A DNA stretch of 64,000 nucleotides from Pristionchus mayeri (lineage: Eukaryota > Nematoda > Chromadorea > Rhabditida > Neodiplogasteridae): NCBI GenBank assembly GCA_036245805.1, contig BTRK01000002.1:22933067-22997066 (forward strand), written 5' to 3'. Every line of letters starts with the position of its first letter. Within the stretch, counting starts at the first letter, position 1. Shown piece after piece: positions 36,406 through 47,750 of this stretch. The position numbers and the translations under genes are program-made. The notes below the pieces were generated by a model, which saw only the letters and a program-made list of their open reading frames with translations, was not told where the DNA came from and made no database searches.

Positions 36406-36684
36406 ATTCGTGAATAGTGTGTAGTGTATGTGTGTGATTGTGATTGTGTGTTGGATGTCTTTCTAAAGGACGAGTCACAATCATCCTCGTGCACATAATC
36501 AGATTCGATCGATCGACAGGCAAAGTACAAAACAGTTTATTCGTTGAAAACCTCGCTATCGACGTATATAGTGTCTGAAGCGTGATCTCAATTACTTAAT
36601 GGGAAGAAGATGCTGCTGGAATGCTCCTGTGGAAAAGTGGAATGTTATCCTTTCTATCTCCCCATAAATCTCTGTTCTAATGTC

Positions 36685-38779
36685 TTACACTGAGACTCCC
36701 TCTGGTTGACTGATAAATCTCCTCTCGTAACTGACAAGTATTAATGGGTGATAGGGAACATCTAGCAGAGGAGGAGAGAGAGAAGAGGGACGAGGAGACG
36801 GAGTGGACTCTCCCCCTTCGAGGACAGTTGTTTCTCTCTCTACAGCTTCCTCGTAGAGACCAGGCTGGGTTGATATGACCCATTCCTCTTATCATTCACT
36901 TGTTATTCCACTCACTTGAGATTTCTCTTTTCCTTGTCCCGAGAATTTAGAATTGTCTCCATTCTATAGAACGTTCTGTCGATGCTAAGTTGGTATCATT
37001 CTTCGAGCATTTCCTTCCTCTTCTCACCTCATTCCTCGCTCTCTCTCTATTCTCGTATCCTTTAAAATATTCATCGAGATAGTTCACGAGCTGTCACCAA
37101 ACAGGAAAATTAATGAACAACATAGAACGCTAATTTTTCCACTAAAAAATCCATGCTTTTTTTCTGAATTACATATATCACGCCTCTCACCAGAGAATCG
37201 AGCTAGAATCGCCATTCTAGGGAATGGAATGAGAATCGCAAAATGTGTTCTAATCGGTTTTGGGCTTCCTGAGGTATGGCTGACAGACCCCCAAAGTCTC
37301 ATTGTGCATACTTCATTTTGGCGCTTCCTACACCGGGTCGTATCTCGGCACTTCCCTCTTTAAGAGCTCGTATCTCGAATATGGTGAGAGATTGAGCAAA
37401 ATAGGCCCCTGGGTGACCCCAGCTCATTTTTTGAGCTCTATTGATCTATATACTTCATTTTGTCTAAATGTCAATTTTAACGTTGGTTTATTGTAGGTTA
37501 ATTTTCTATAAAATTTAGGTAAAGAAGCAGCTAAAATCTTGACATATTGTATAGATTTCCAAGAGCTATCGAATGAGTAGTCTGCACCGAAAATACCACG
37601 ACTACAGTTAGAGTTAAGGTCTTTAAACTTTTCCAAATCGTTCGAAGTTATTTTATTCCATCGAACAATGCGACCGCTCTCATTATCCGCGTCACCAAGA
37701 ATGATCGCTCTTCCTCCAACTTTCCTGTTTAAAAATTTCTTCAAACGATTCTGAAAAGTTTAAAGACCTTAACTCTAACTGTAGTCGTTGTATTTTCGGT
37801 GCAGACTACTCTTGGAAATCTATACAATATGTCAAGATTTGAGCTGCTTCTTAACCTACATTTTTTAGAAAAATGACCTACAATAAACCAACGTTAAAAT
37901 TGGCATTTAGACAAAATGAAGTATATAGATCGATAGAGCTCAAAAAATAAGCTGGGGTCACTCAGGGGCCTATTTTGCTCCATATCTCACCGTATTCGAG
38001 ATACGAGCTCTTAAAGAGGGAAGTGCCGAGATACGACCCGGTGTAGGAAGCCCCAAAATGAAGTATGCACAATGAGACTTTGGGGGTCTGTCAGACATAC
38101 CTCAGGAAGCCCAAAACCGATTAGAACAAATTTTGCGATTCTCATCCCATTCCCATAGACAGCTCGATTCTTCCGTGAGAGGCGTGATATTCAGTAGAAG
38201 TTCTCTGATCCCCTCACTCCACATCGTTCTGAAACGCCAATAAACAGACAAATTATTGATCACAGTTTTAGCACTTTTCACAGTAGAACAATCGAGTGAG
38301 CACCTTATTTGTTTACAGAGGGTCGATGAACTGGGGATTGAACAGAACCATCTAGGAGTAGACACTTACTCGCAATGAGGAATTACTTTCCCCAAGGCAA
38401 TTCACCTTACAATCTCCCTTCCACATTCATTGAAAAAAGGCTAAGCTATCATGGCTTTATTAATTTTACCCGAGTTCAGAAACGTCGTCTTACTCATCTG
38501 AACCGAGCAAACTGACCAATATTGCGTAATTGGGTACTTAGTCTCTCTGACTCATCTCTCAATTGACCTATAACATCACACTTTTTTCTGGGGTATAAAT
38601 TCTTTTTTTCCTCATCTCTGCTTCATTGCCAGAGAACAAATCAATTGTGTGGCGAGTTCTTACCATCTCCTGATGAGTTCCAGTCTGAGATATCGACAAG
38701 ATGTCGAATCTTCCCTCCATTCTTCCTTCTTTTTTCCTACCTGATCTTCCCGGGAATCCCTGCAAACAAAACAAGCCAT
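36685..38779 (-). CDS. unidentified minus-strand gene with a palindrome in an intron
   Basis: The 3' part is firm: an exon LVNYLDEYFKGYENRERAR (37092-37030), then NGDNSKFSGQGKEKSQ, then a last exon PGLYEEAVERETTVLEGG continuing through a proline/serine stretch to VSYERRFISQPEGVSV and a stop at 36685. Splice sites and phase agree across the three. Upstream, MACFVCRDSREDQ (ATG 38779, GTAGG donor) is a plausible first exon, and TMWSEGIRELLLNITPLTE near 38220 a further one, but the connection is uncertain. The composition suggests a cytoplasmic tail, with YEEAV and a PY-like segment. Family unknown. The start is 327 bases from the divergent acid phosphatase gene, so the two may share a promoter region. 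Confidence 0.45.
37170..38200. repeat. 1.03-kb palindrome inside an intron
   Basis: ATATCACGCCTCTCAC (about 37176) is mirrored at about 38193. Arms of about 450 bases include GGGCTTCCTGAGGTATG and TCTGTCAGACATACCTCAGG as inverted partners and meet near 37.74 kb. It separates the exon LVNYLDEYF from any exon upstream. Part of the right arm is read as an exon-like frame (NITPLTEESS), so it either has captured coding sequence or overlaps an exon edge. Confidence 0.85.
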
Positions 38780-39105
38780 GGCATCCTTATTACTGAGAGG
38801 AAAATTAAAGAGACCCATTGAACCCTCCACTTCTTTCCTCCGCCTGTTTCTGTTGTGGGGAGGGTCATGTTTGTTGTCTGCCCAGGATCTATCTCTCTTT
38901 TCGTAAACCAATGCGAGATCGAAAATCATACGAGCGAACAACGTCAGAAGATCAGAATCATAATCTTGCATTAGGTCAAATCCCTCGTTCCTCGGGGAGA
39001 ATCTATGCGAAACCCATCATCAATAGAGTTATCAGACTCTTTTATGGTTTCCCCATATCCGCGTGTATTATTGTGCACCAGATAATCCATTTCCCTTGAC
39101 AGGGG
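38780..39105. promoter_or_regulatory. divergent intergenic region, probable shared promoter
   Basis: The 326 bases between the proposed starts of the minus-strand gene (38779) and the acid phosphatase gene (39106) hold no repeat. A 103-aa minus-strand frame covers part of it (LLTLFARMIFDLALVYEKR), so the upstream gene could instead start further left. No TATA box is clear. Confidence 0.35.
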
Positions 39106-42100
39106 ATGCTCCCTTTGTTGTTCCTCTCCCTCTCCCTCGGGTCGATAATCGCATTCGATCGATCTCCTGATGATCAGCTACTACTCGTTCAAGTTGTAAG
39201 TGATACTCATACAGTAAGACCAATTGGAACAATTATGCACACTTCGATCCTTGTTTTATGATGAGAATTCGATAGTATGAATAAGAGATGGATGAGAATG
39301 ATCTTCCCCCTTGGTTCTTCAGGTGATTCGCCATGCAGACAGAGCATCGATGCATGGATTCGCCACTAACATCTCAGAGGAAATATTCTTCAGAGGAAAT
39401 GGAGAACTCAGTGATGTACGGGAGAGGTTCCTTCCCTTTTCCCATGATTAGCGGGTGTGACGACCGAGATCTTTCACTTACATATGCTCCTGAAAAACAA
39501 AACAATTAGGCATAACCAGTAATCAGATTCTCGCTTTTTGTGTCAAAAAATAGCTGATGTTCACTTGAAACATTGAAGGATGGGATCGAGAATGCCTTCA
39601 AGCAAGGCCTCGACTATCGGGAGAGATACGTGAAGACGGGATTCATCGATGAGAGGATGATCACCAATCAGGTTGGCTACTCAAGTAGAGATTTGGTTCT
39701 CTCATGCACAAAGAGATATTAAAGCTAATAATAATGAGGGTTTATCAGATCTCGATCCGTTCTTCTTCCGTTCCTCGAGTTCTGATGAGTGCAGCCAGCT
39801 TCACTTCCGCGCTCTTCAATAAGTTCGATTCCTCTTTTATTCCAAAGCACAAGGGAAAAAAATCAAATTTTTTAGAACCGACGGAGGAATGGGCAGGATT
39901 CCACCAATATTCACGAAGGACTCCGAGGAAGATCCCGTGAGTAGACATACGATATAATTACTTCGGAGGTGTATCACTTTAGAACTCTTCGCTTTTGATG
40001 TCAGTGATTGTTTTCGAACACTTGTATCATTCTCCGTAGAGTTCTAAAATTTGCCGAAGAAGTTTGGAATGATGCACACCTATATAGTTATGTATTAGTC
40101 TCGTTCAGTTGTTGGTTCCTCCTCTGGATTGTCTGAATGGATGGGAAGATGTCGTGAAGAAGTACAACCTCCCTTTTTCCAAGAATGCAGGGGTTCGTAT
40201 GTTAGATCTCACATGAAATTGATGAGACGAAATAGTAATTACTGAAAAAAAACAAGTGAGCATTTATTGATGCATTGCCTGATCCCAGGGTAAAAAAATG
40301 TCCTCAGAAGAAATCGGCGAAGTCAGCATCTACAATGAGGAAGTCTAGAAAACACGTATCATTTCCATTTCCCATTTCGATGTATCTAACCCTTAGGATA
40401 TTCCATTGTACTATGTCCTCAATGTCCCATTATGTACCATTCTTGTCGTTTTTATGCACTGCTTACATCAGAACATGTTAGTAAATAATTTAGGGGAATA
40501 TTTTAACCAAATATATTTGCAGGCTCAAGCTCTGGTGGTTCTTATGAAGACGGAGATGCCCGAAGAGTGCAAGGTTCCTCTTCCCCTCTGAATCATTGGA
40601 ATGTATTCCTCCAGGTGGTTCCTCCTGAGCTTCTCGAGGCGATCGTCGCTGAACTTCCCAATCCCCATATCAATCTTCCTCCCGAGTGGATTCCCTGTGC
40701 TGAGAACGGAGCGAAGAAACTACTATTCAAGGTTCAAAGTCCCCCTCCACCTTCCCTTCCCGTTCATCGTAGTAACAGTCTCTCTTGAGTACATGGAGTT
40801 GCTGGCGGGTGCAGGGGAGGAATTCAACCTGCAGAGACTGCAGAGAACAGCCGGACTTCTCACTGCTACTCTGCTAGACAACATGGCTGCAGTGAGGGAT
40901 AAAGAATCTACAAGAAATTAACTAATTTTAATCAACTTCTATCTCAAATTCAATTTGTTGCAGATGCTCAATTGCACGTCTTCTGAGTGCGATGAACCGA
41001 AGCTGCGAGTGTACTACACGGTTAGTGCCCAGTCTTTACTCGTTCGTCGTCATTTTCCACCATGAGATTCCTTCTCCTTGCAGCACGACATCAACGTCCT
41101 CGCCTCTGCATTCATCTTCGATGCCATCCATCTGTACCAAGTTAGATACGAATTACATTAGACTGTTATGGATCCGTTAGGAGAGATCAATTGAGTGGGA
41201 GGAAAAGAAGAGGTGGAAATAATGGATTGCAGAATAAGACTCCCGCCTTCTCGTCCTCTCTCGTATTTGAACTTCGCAATGGCAAATTCGGCCCTTATGT
41301 GAATGTGAGTTCTTCTGCTTCTCTGAATATTCACCCTTATCTGCATTCAGATTCTTCTGAAGAACGGAGTCTCTGCTCCCTTCGTCGAATCCGATCGATG
41401 CCAGAAGAACTGCACTCTCGATGCTGTTGTTGAGGTAGTTCTCTCCTTCACTCTCACCATCAGATAGTACCAGGACGAGTGTCCAATCAAAGCTGTCTTG
41501 ACAACTTGCGAATCAGAGTGTTTCCAGTTGACCAAGTCGTATTCGATTCGTGAACCTGCTTGGTGTCAACTCTCAGAGGACGAAGTTGAACCATCCACCA
41601 AGAGATCCCCTGTGAGCAATTATCTATTACTCCATTCACATGTATTAGGTTGATGCAAAAGTTTCTCCCTATTTTATTTTTTTAACTTTCTCTAGCCATC
41701 TTTGCCCGACTGTAATTTCCTTTTAACAGTAGTTGTGGACGTATTGATAGATTACACCCGCTGGATCAATTCAATCCTGGAAAGTATAGTACGGGAATAA
41801 ATAATGAAAATGTCAAAATCTCAAAATATTGCAATTTTTTGTGTACTTTTCTGAACCCTACCATTTGAACACACGCTAACAGTTTATTTTGCCCATCTGA
41901 AGAGTGATACTACTCAAGTTGCTCTTCAAGAATATTACAAAATATCAAGCCTTTAATAGGCGTTGAAAGCTGAGAATTATCAAAATTGCTGATTTCGCTG
42001 TTCAAATTTCGTAATTTTGTTGTATAATGCTGCTATGCACGAGTAGCCCTCTCAAGTTTAAGGACAATACTAAGACTGGCGAGCACTTCATTGTCCACCA

Positions 42101-43439
42101 CAATATGCTGAGCCAACGGTTAAACATTCGGGGCTATGAAATGTAATTCTGCAGAAATGAATTTCACGTTAATATCTAAGCAGACGTTAATCTGAACTGG
42201 GCATGAGTGCACACAGATACTGAATTGCACCCACGAGCATTCCCAGTCATCACACTTTGCAATAGTATGTACAGTCGCGCCGGAAAGTCACCGTACACTT
42301 TTTGAATTTGTTGTATCATTTTGTTCAGGAAATGCATCATTCTGGCACTCAGGTATGATGTACCAAATCCATCGGAGATTATGAGCATGGTATTATGGTA
42401 TGACGTCATCGCATAGTTATTGCGTAGTGATGACGCAATCAATCGGCACTTTTTCAAAACGGCATTATTCTTACATAGATTTTTTCCTGTTCGCCATACT
42501 TTCTATGATTGGAGATATGACCGAGGCCTACCCAGAATAAAATTTTGAAGGTGCTGCTCGGTCGCACATTTGCTGCAGCGAAGCTGCAAAAACAGGATCT
42601 GAAATTCGGAATTCGGCTTCTAGAGTAGCTAGAGACCCGTTCAAAGCATCAAAATGATCGCCATCATGAGTACACATGAATCTGAGAATATGAATACGAT
42701 ATCTCATAATTTGCCCTCAGGGCATGAACGAATCACTTTTTTGCATGACCATTTTTTGGACATCCATAACTTTACGGAAAAGTTTAGTAAAAATCTGATT
42801 TTTATCTGGTAATGTTCAAAATGTATTGAAGAACCGAATTCCAACTTTTTAGAGCGGTTGGATATCTTTCCAGCCCGCGGCGTGCGTTTTTCGGAGGAAT
42901 ACTAGGGTCCTTTTAGAAAATTTGAATTCCTCATTTTTCATAAATATGTAAAAAGAACACAGAAATGCAACAAGTAGTCATTTTGCAGATCAACTCATTC
43001 CTCGAAAGGATGTAACTTCCAGCATCCATGAGAAAAAGTTTTTATATGGTAAAAATTGGAGCTTCAAATAACCACCAGAGATTGAGCATTCATACTTCAG
43101 AGGAAACAGAATATTGAGAAATGTGTCGTTTTCGATAGACAATTTTTGGGAAATTTTAATTTATCCTTTTCTCGCCTCTCTGATTGGACAATGCTGATAG
43201 GGTGTGCATATGAAAGAGTATGCAAGGCTTCATTAGTAATCAATATCCGGATGTTCATCTATCAAACTAAAAGAACGATGGAGGGCAAAATCTAAAAATT
43301 CCACAAGACTTTTGCATCAACCTTATATTTGTCTAAATGTAAGAGTGAGAATGCCCTCTTAATTCCCTTCTTACAGGTCCTCCAATCATTCCTCTCCCTT
43401 CTGTCTACTCTATCACTTCTTTACTTCTATCATCTCTAA
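39106..43439 (+). CDS. histidine acid phosphatase, secreted or membrane-anchored
   Basis: The start ATG 39106 gives a signal peptide (MLPLLFLSLSLGSIIAFD). Exon 2 brings VVIRHADRASMHGF, the active-site R-H-x-x-R motif; the usual glycine and proline of RHGxRxP are alanine and serine here. Later exons give SSSVPRVLMSAASFTSALF, TDGGMGRIPPIFTKDSEED, LLVPPLDCLNGWEDVVKK, NLQRLQRTAGLLTATLLD, then HDINVLASAFIF with the catalytic HD pair, and KTPAFSSSLVFELRNGKFG, ILLKNGVSAPF and paired cysteines (CQKNC, CPIKAVLTTCESECF). The protein hydrolyses phosphomonoesters in lumenal or extracellular space. The last exon (43377-43439) is hydrophobic (VLQSFLSLLSTLSLLYFY) and looks like a C-terminal membrane anchor. 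The preceding intron, over 1.7 kb, contains a mariner-like insertion. About 13 exons in all. Confidence 0.85.
41645..43325. mobile_element. 1.7-kb mariner-like non-autonomous element in an intron
   Basis: TTAGGTTGATGCAAAAGT at 41645 and its near reverse complement ending 43325 are flanked by TA on both sides. The right 180 bases match the right end of the element at 49760-50571 (shared AGAGTATGCAAGGC, TCATTAGTAATCAATAT and CGCCTCTCTGATTGG words), so they are one family. No transposase frame was recognised. It lies in the last intron of the acid phosphatase gene. An internal TACAGTCGCGCCGGAAAGTC at 42271 resembles a Tc1 terminus and may mark a nested fragment. Confidence 0.8.
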
Positions 43440-43827
43440 CTTGCATATCTCTTCTGAACTCGTCATCGAAGGACGCTCCACTCTGTATTTTACGGAACTG
43501 CAAAATAACAATGATTAATGATGACCTCAGGCATAATTTAATGTATTTTTATAAAGGAATGTTCACTAGATAAAAGCGTTCGTATGTCATGAATAAGTGC
43601 GGGCAAATGATCACAGAGAGGACACAAGATTCTCTCTTCAATTATCTGGGGACGTAATCAACCGTTGTATAACTGGATAATTATACCGACGAAGTGACAA
43701 AAAGAGAGCAAACGGCATGGCCAATGGAATTTATTAGTCTTGTAACAACACTCTCTGTATATTCTCGTTGTTTGGTAATCTCCTGTAATATTGTAGAAGG
43801 ATAGGGCCTCTAAGCGAGAGAAGTCGA
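43440..43827. other. intergenic between acid phosphatase and membrane-protein genes
   Basis: No frame or repeat is evident. Both neighbours are on the plus strand. It should contain the 3' UTR of one and the promoter of the other. Confidence 0.4.
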
Positions 43828-44748
43828 ATGAATTGGTTGGGAGTCTTCGCTCTGATTCTCCTTCTCAATACTCTTCTTCTTGCTTCCATCCTTGCCTTCT
43901 TCGTCATTCACCATCTCTCCTCCGACACTTCTCCTTCTTCCTCTTCCTCAGCTCCATCCCCTGCATCAACCTCTGCTCCTGGTGAGATTCGAGTGCTTCT
44001 CCATCAATATCCCCTCTCAGTCATCGACTCTTCCCTTCTTCTTCCCGATTCATTCGCTACTTCGGGTGGGCAAGCAGTATTCTTCATTACCTCTCCCTTC
44101 CTCAGTTCCAGCATGTGCAATCTGTGCGCCCACCACAGTGCTCCAGACGACGACTGTGACTGAGAGGTGCCATCCATCCCTTCATTCAATCCATCCATCT
44201 ATAGCAAGACAACTACCACTGTAACAACAACGACAACAGTGGACATCGACTCTCAAAAACTTCTGTTCAAACTTCTCGACGCATACTTGGAATCGAATAG
44301 AAAGCACGGTTCGATTGATCATGGGTCTCTTCTGAAATCACAAGCTACAAACATGGAAAAAAGTAGTGACTTCAATAAATGCGTTCACAGATTCGCATCA
44401 TTCTCCCTATGATGCCCCTCCCTCTTCATCTCCTGAAATATACCCAGGTTTGTACATCATCCACGACATTTCGTCTCCAGAATCCTTTTAGGAGTCGTTG
44501 AAGGTAGTGCTGTTTACGAGGAGCTGCTGAAGAAACTCAAACTTGCCGAGAATAAGATGGTTTCCGTATTTGGTAGTTGTTTATAATCTTCTCATCATTG
44601 CAGGGTCATAGTTACGATTCAGCTCCACCATATCCTGGTAAGAAAGAAGTTGAGTTAGATCTTCGATATTTTTCTAGTAGGATCTTCAGCTGTGTGTTCC
44701 ATGCAACTAGACGTTGAGACTGTTTCCAAGTGCGCAATTTGGAGGTGA
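43828..44748 (+). CDS. small type II membrane protein with Thr-rich stalk
   Basis: The start MNWLGVFALILLLNTLLLA continues SILAFFVIHHL, one strong N-terminal membrane helix without a clear cleavage site, followed by a serine/proline stretch. After the first intron (donor GTGAG at 43983, acceptor 44104) the exons give VPACAICAPTTVLQTTTVT, a threonine/valine stalk (KTTTTVTTTTTVDIDS), QKLLFKLLDAYLESNRK, DSHHSPYDAPPSSSPEIYP, GVVEGSAVYEELLKKLK, GHSYDSAPPYPG and VGSSAVCSMQLDVETVSK, with the stop at 44746-44748. Phases agree at every junction. The family is unknown. The C-terminal part would face the lumen or outside. The repeated short Ser/Tyr/Pro-rich modules and O-glycosylation-like stalk suggest a surface or cuticle-associated protein. 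Confidence 0.65.
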
Positions 44749-45107
44749 TCTCTGATCTCTTGTGGGGGAAGGAGAATCTCTTGAGGAACGAAGGATATTG
44801 CGAGACTCATCCCTCCACTCTCCATCTCCTCTGCAAGAAGACTTGTTTGTGTCGATCGAGGAGAGAGAAAAACAACCGATTAATTACTCCCATTCACTGA
44901 CTACTCCTTTCGAATATCACTATATGCAAATTTCAATCCTAATTAGAGAAATTTTCAATGAGATTATTGCATTGATCAAAGATGCAAAATAGACGAGAAA
45001 GATGAATTTCATCTCCCATCATTCATTCCCATTTCTCTCTTCTCTGCCGGTCTGAATGAATTCTTCTCGTCTTGTTGAATTCAACCTCCAGTGCAAGATC
45101 ATCGAGA

Positions 45108-45992
45108 ATGGGTGAGACTATTCCATCCCTCAGAGATCAATATCCTCATTTGAGTCCTGAACTCGAAGCTCTTCTTGCTTCCGAGCAGATGAAGTGAGTC
45201 CATTTCTCTTCTATCCAATTCTCCTCTCTTTCCATCTCAGAGTCCAATCTCGTGTGCAGCAGTCGAATGGCGGAAACGAGCACGGGAGTGAGGAGTACGG
45301 TATCACTCGAAGGGACTAATTCAATCCATTCTCATGCAGAGAGGTCGCAGCTACTTCGTCTTCCCGTCATTCGAGTCTACTCGATTTAGTGTTCGTCCAC
45401 TCTTCGACTACAGTATCTCTACCGTACTTTTGCAGGACAGAAACGATCATCTGTCGTGTGATGTTCGTCTACTTCTCCGATGGAGTGAGTCTACCGTAGC
45501 CTACCTCCTAGTAATCGTCGTCCTTAAGATTCACTACAAGAAGTGTTCGCTGGAGAGAGGCTCGGATTGTCCCCTGCAGGAGATGCTGAGAGCTATGGCT
45601 GCCAGAGCAGGACTACCTGCTCAGTTCGTGATACCATCTGACACCCACCGTATACTGAAGTTATTGAAGTTATTCTTTGCATTACAGGAAGTGTCGTGTC
45701 TTTGGATGCAATAAAACGTGGGGCGATATCAGAGAGGTCAGAATACCGTACTCCCCTCAACGAAGAGGTGAATGTGCAGGTGGACATGCACCAGAGTGGA
45801 TACGCTTCTCTCATGAATTTCCCCGTCGGAAGATCCCATCGACTCAACTTCATCGTTGATTATGTGAATGTGAGTGAGAGGAAGATCAAAGATCAAAGAT
45901 CATCCATTCAGACAATCACCGAGGAGAATCGACCCACTCCCTTCGAACTGAATGAACTCGTCATTACCACTGAATCCATTGAGGTCGAGTGA
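45108..45992 (+). CDS. unidentified gene with Cys-rich middle (about 205 aa)
   Basis: From ATG 45108 the exons give GETIPSLRDQYPHLSPELE, VQSRVQQSNGGNEHGSEEY, ERSQLLRLPVIRVYSI, IS then TVLLQDRNDHLSCDVRLLL, IIVVLKIHYKKCSLERG, SDCPLQEMLRAMAARAGL, KCRVFGCNKTWGDIRE, VDMHQSGYASLMNFPVG, SHRLNFIVDYVN and TITEENRPTPFELNELV ending ESIEVE and a stop at 45992. All junction phases agree when the short introns (26-70 bases) are used. The C-x4-C pair (KCRVFGCNK) and an earlier cysteine pair might bind zinc. I do not recognise the family. It lies directly outside the left arm of the REF-1 inverted duplication and has no copy at the right arm's outer edge. Confidence 0.5.
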
Positions 45993-46164
45993 TTACGGAT
46001 GAAGATTCGTAAATTATTGAAGATAAAGATTTACATTTATCCCTATTCCCATTTATGCATACACACAGTGGAAGTTCATGCACAATCCACTCTTCAAGGT
46101 TCTTATCAAAAAATTAAGTTGTTTCAGTTTCAGAAGAAAATGTACTATTTTCCTGCTATTATTT

Positions 46165-46875
46165 CGGGGTGGGGGGGCAAATGCAAAACGATTCAAATGG
46201 ACAACTCAACGCCCTTTGCCGGGGAGTAGATCTTGGGTGTTGCGTCATTGTTTATTGTTATCAGAATGCGCTTCTCTTTCAAACCTTGTGACCCCCTATA
46301 CACACAGAATTGCTTGCCCCCTATACGTTGGAGTGGAGCGAAAGTTAACGAAGGACTGTCAGCAAAGTTAAACTTTTGATGCTGCCATAACCATTACCTA
46401 GCCCACCCTCCAAAGATCATAGCGCTAGCTAGGAGAATAGAAAACCATCGGATGATAGCTCATTGGCAGAGCAGCCGGCATGTGATCGGTAGGTTGCGGG
46501 TTCGATTCCGCAAAATGTTTTCGAAAAATCTTCAAGATATTTGAATTCCCGCACGTCCCTTCCCTATCAAGGACTATCAGCGCCTATGGCACCCTGCCAA
46601 CTATAACTCTGTTCAAAATAGAGATATGAAAGTGAATTTTTCAGGATCTCTTTTGGTTGTGTAAAGCAAGGTCTTGGTTATGACAGCTTCAAATGTTCAA
46701 CTTTGCTGACGTTCCTTCTTTAAAATCGCCTAGCTCTAGGATCTAATAATGTGATAGATGAGCGCATACTGACAACAATGACTCAACTCCCAAGATGCTA
46801 ACCCAATTCCCCCGCCAAGGGCGTTGAGTTGTGCATTTGACTGTATTGATTTTGCCCGCCCTCTATTCTTACTGT
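46165..46875. repeat. 0.7-kb palindrome with a tRNA-like centre
   Basis: CAACTCAACGCCCTTTGCC (46203) pairs with GGCAAGGGCGTTGAG-type sequence near 46815, and GGGGGGGCAAATGC with the TGCCCGCCCTC end. Inner arms (GCTGCCATAACCATTACC with GGTCTTGGTTATGACAGC) are more diverged, about 80 percent. It is absent from the right arm of the large inverted duplication, so it inserted after that duplication or was lost from the other arm. Confidence 0.75.
46451..46512 (+). repeat. tRNA-like sequence (SINE or tRNA pseudogene)
   Basis: TAGCTCATTGGCAGAGC is a good tRNA D-arm/A box, and GGGTTCGATTCC a good B box at normal spacing. An anticodon stem GCCGG/TCGGT can form around a loop with TGT, but position 33 is A and not T, the T-loop has an extra base, and the flanks form no acceptor stem. 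It is therefore a degraded threonine-like tRNA or a tRNA-derived SINE head, not a working gene. Confidence 0.6.
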
Positions 46876-47194
46876 CCAGATCTACTCGTCACACGGTCCC
46901 TTGCCCGTCGACATTAGGAAAATCAGACCGCCTAACTCCGCCCACTTGACCCTTTTCTTCAATTCTATATTTAGCAGTGAATTGCAAACTGAAATTTGGC
47001 AAAAGACGCAGAGGAGAGGAATAAATACTGTAAAATTTGAAGCTTAAATAACCCGCAATTTCCTGATTTCCTGAGGCAGGGTCAATTTACGCACGTTTGA
47101 ACGATTTCCGTTCGAGAAAAATTAGGCGGATTAGGTTTTCTAATGTCGACGAATAAGGGTCGTGCTCGTCACAATTCTCGATTGAACAAAGAAA

Positions 47195-47690
47195 TGCATT
47201 TTGCCATCTCGACGTTAGCCAAATCATCATTAATTATCACTAAATACTCTCTCAATCTCTCATACATTGTTACTCAAAACTACTGGATATCACATAAATT
47301 TCACATCATTCCTTTTTTGACAATCTGATGTGATATGAAGACATCAATTTTTATCAATATTCTGAGATATTATTTACATTTAAAGTAATGTATGAAAAAA
47401 ATAACATTTACCATTTTTTCGTCCAGATTCTATTTTGAATTCGTTACTTGTCTGAAAGGAATAATGGAAAAAAGTTAAACTCTTTCCCATTTCTACATTA
47501 ACCTTATCATCACTATCTAAATATCACTAAATACTCTCTCAATCTCTCATACATTGTTACTCAAAACTACTGGCTATCACATAAATTTCATATCATTCCT
47601 TTTTTGACAATCTGATGTGATATGAAGACTTCGATTTTTATTAATATTGATGTGACATTATTCGCATTGAAAGAATTTACTGCATGAAGG
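47195..47690. repeat. tandem duplication, period about 287 bases
   Basis: A block of about 130-200 bases beginning AAATACTCTCTCAATCTCTC occurs at 47242 and again at 47529, with scattered substitutions (GGATATCAC against GGCTATCAC). The right arm of the large inverted duplication has a single related block near 59100-59230, so the tandem copy arose in the left arm. Confidence 0.8.
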
Positions 47691-47750
47691 TATGACACAA
47701 TTAAGGCCTAATATGAAAATTGGTTGTTTCTCATTAATTGTTGCCCCCTT

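Noticed and set aside
46451..46512. A tRNA-Thr gene
   Set aside because: A and B boxes are good, but the acceptor stem does not pair, position 33 is not T and the T-loop has an extra base.
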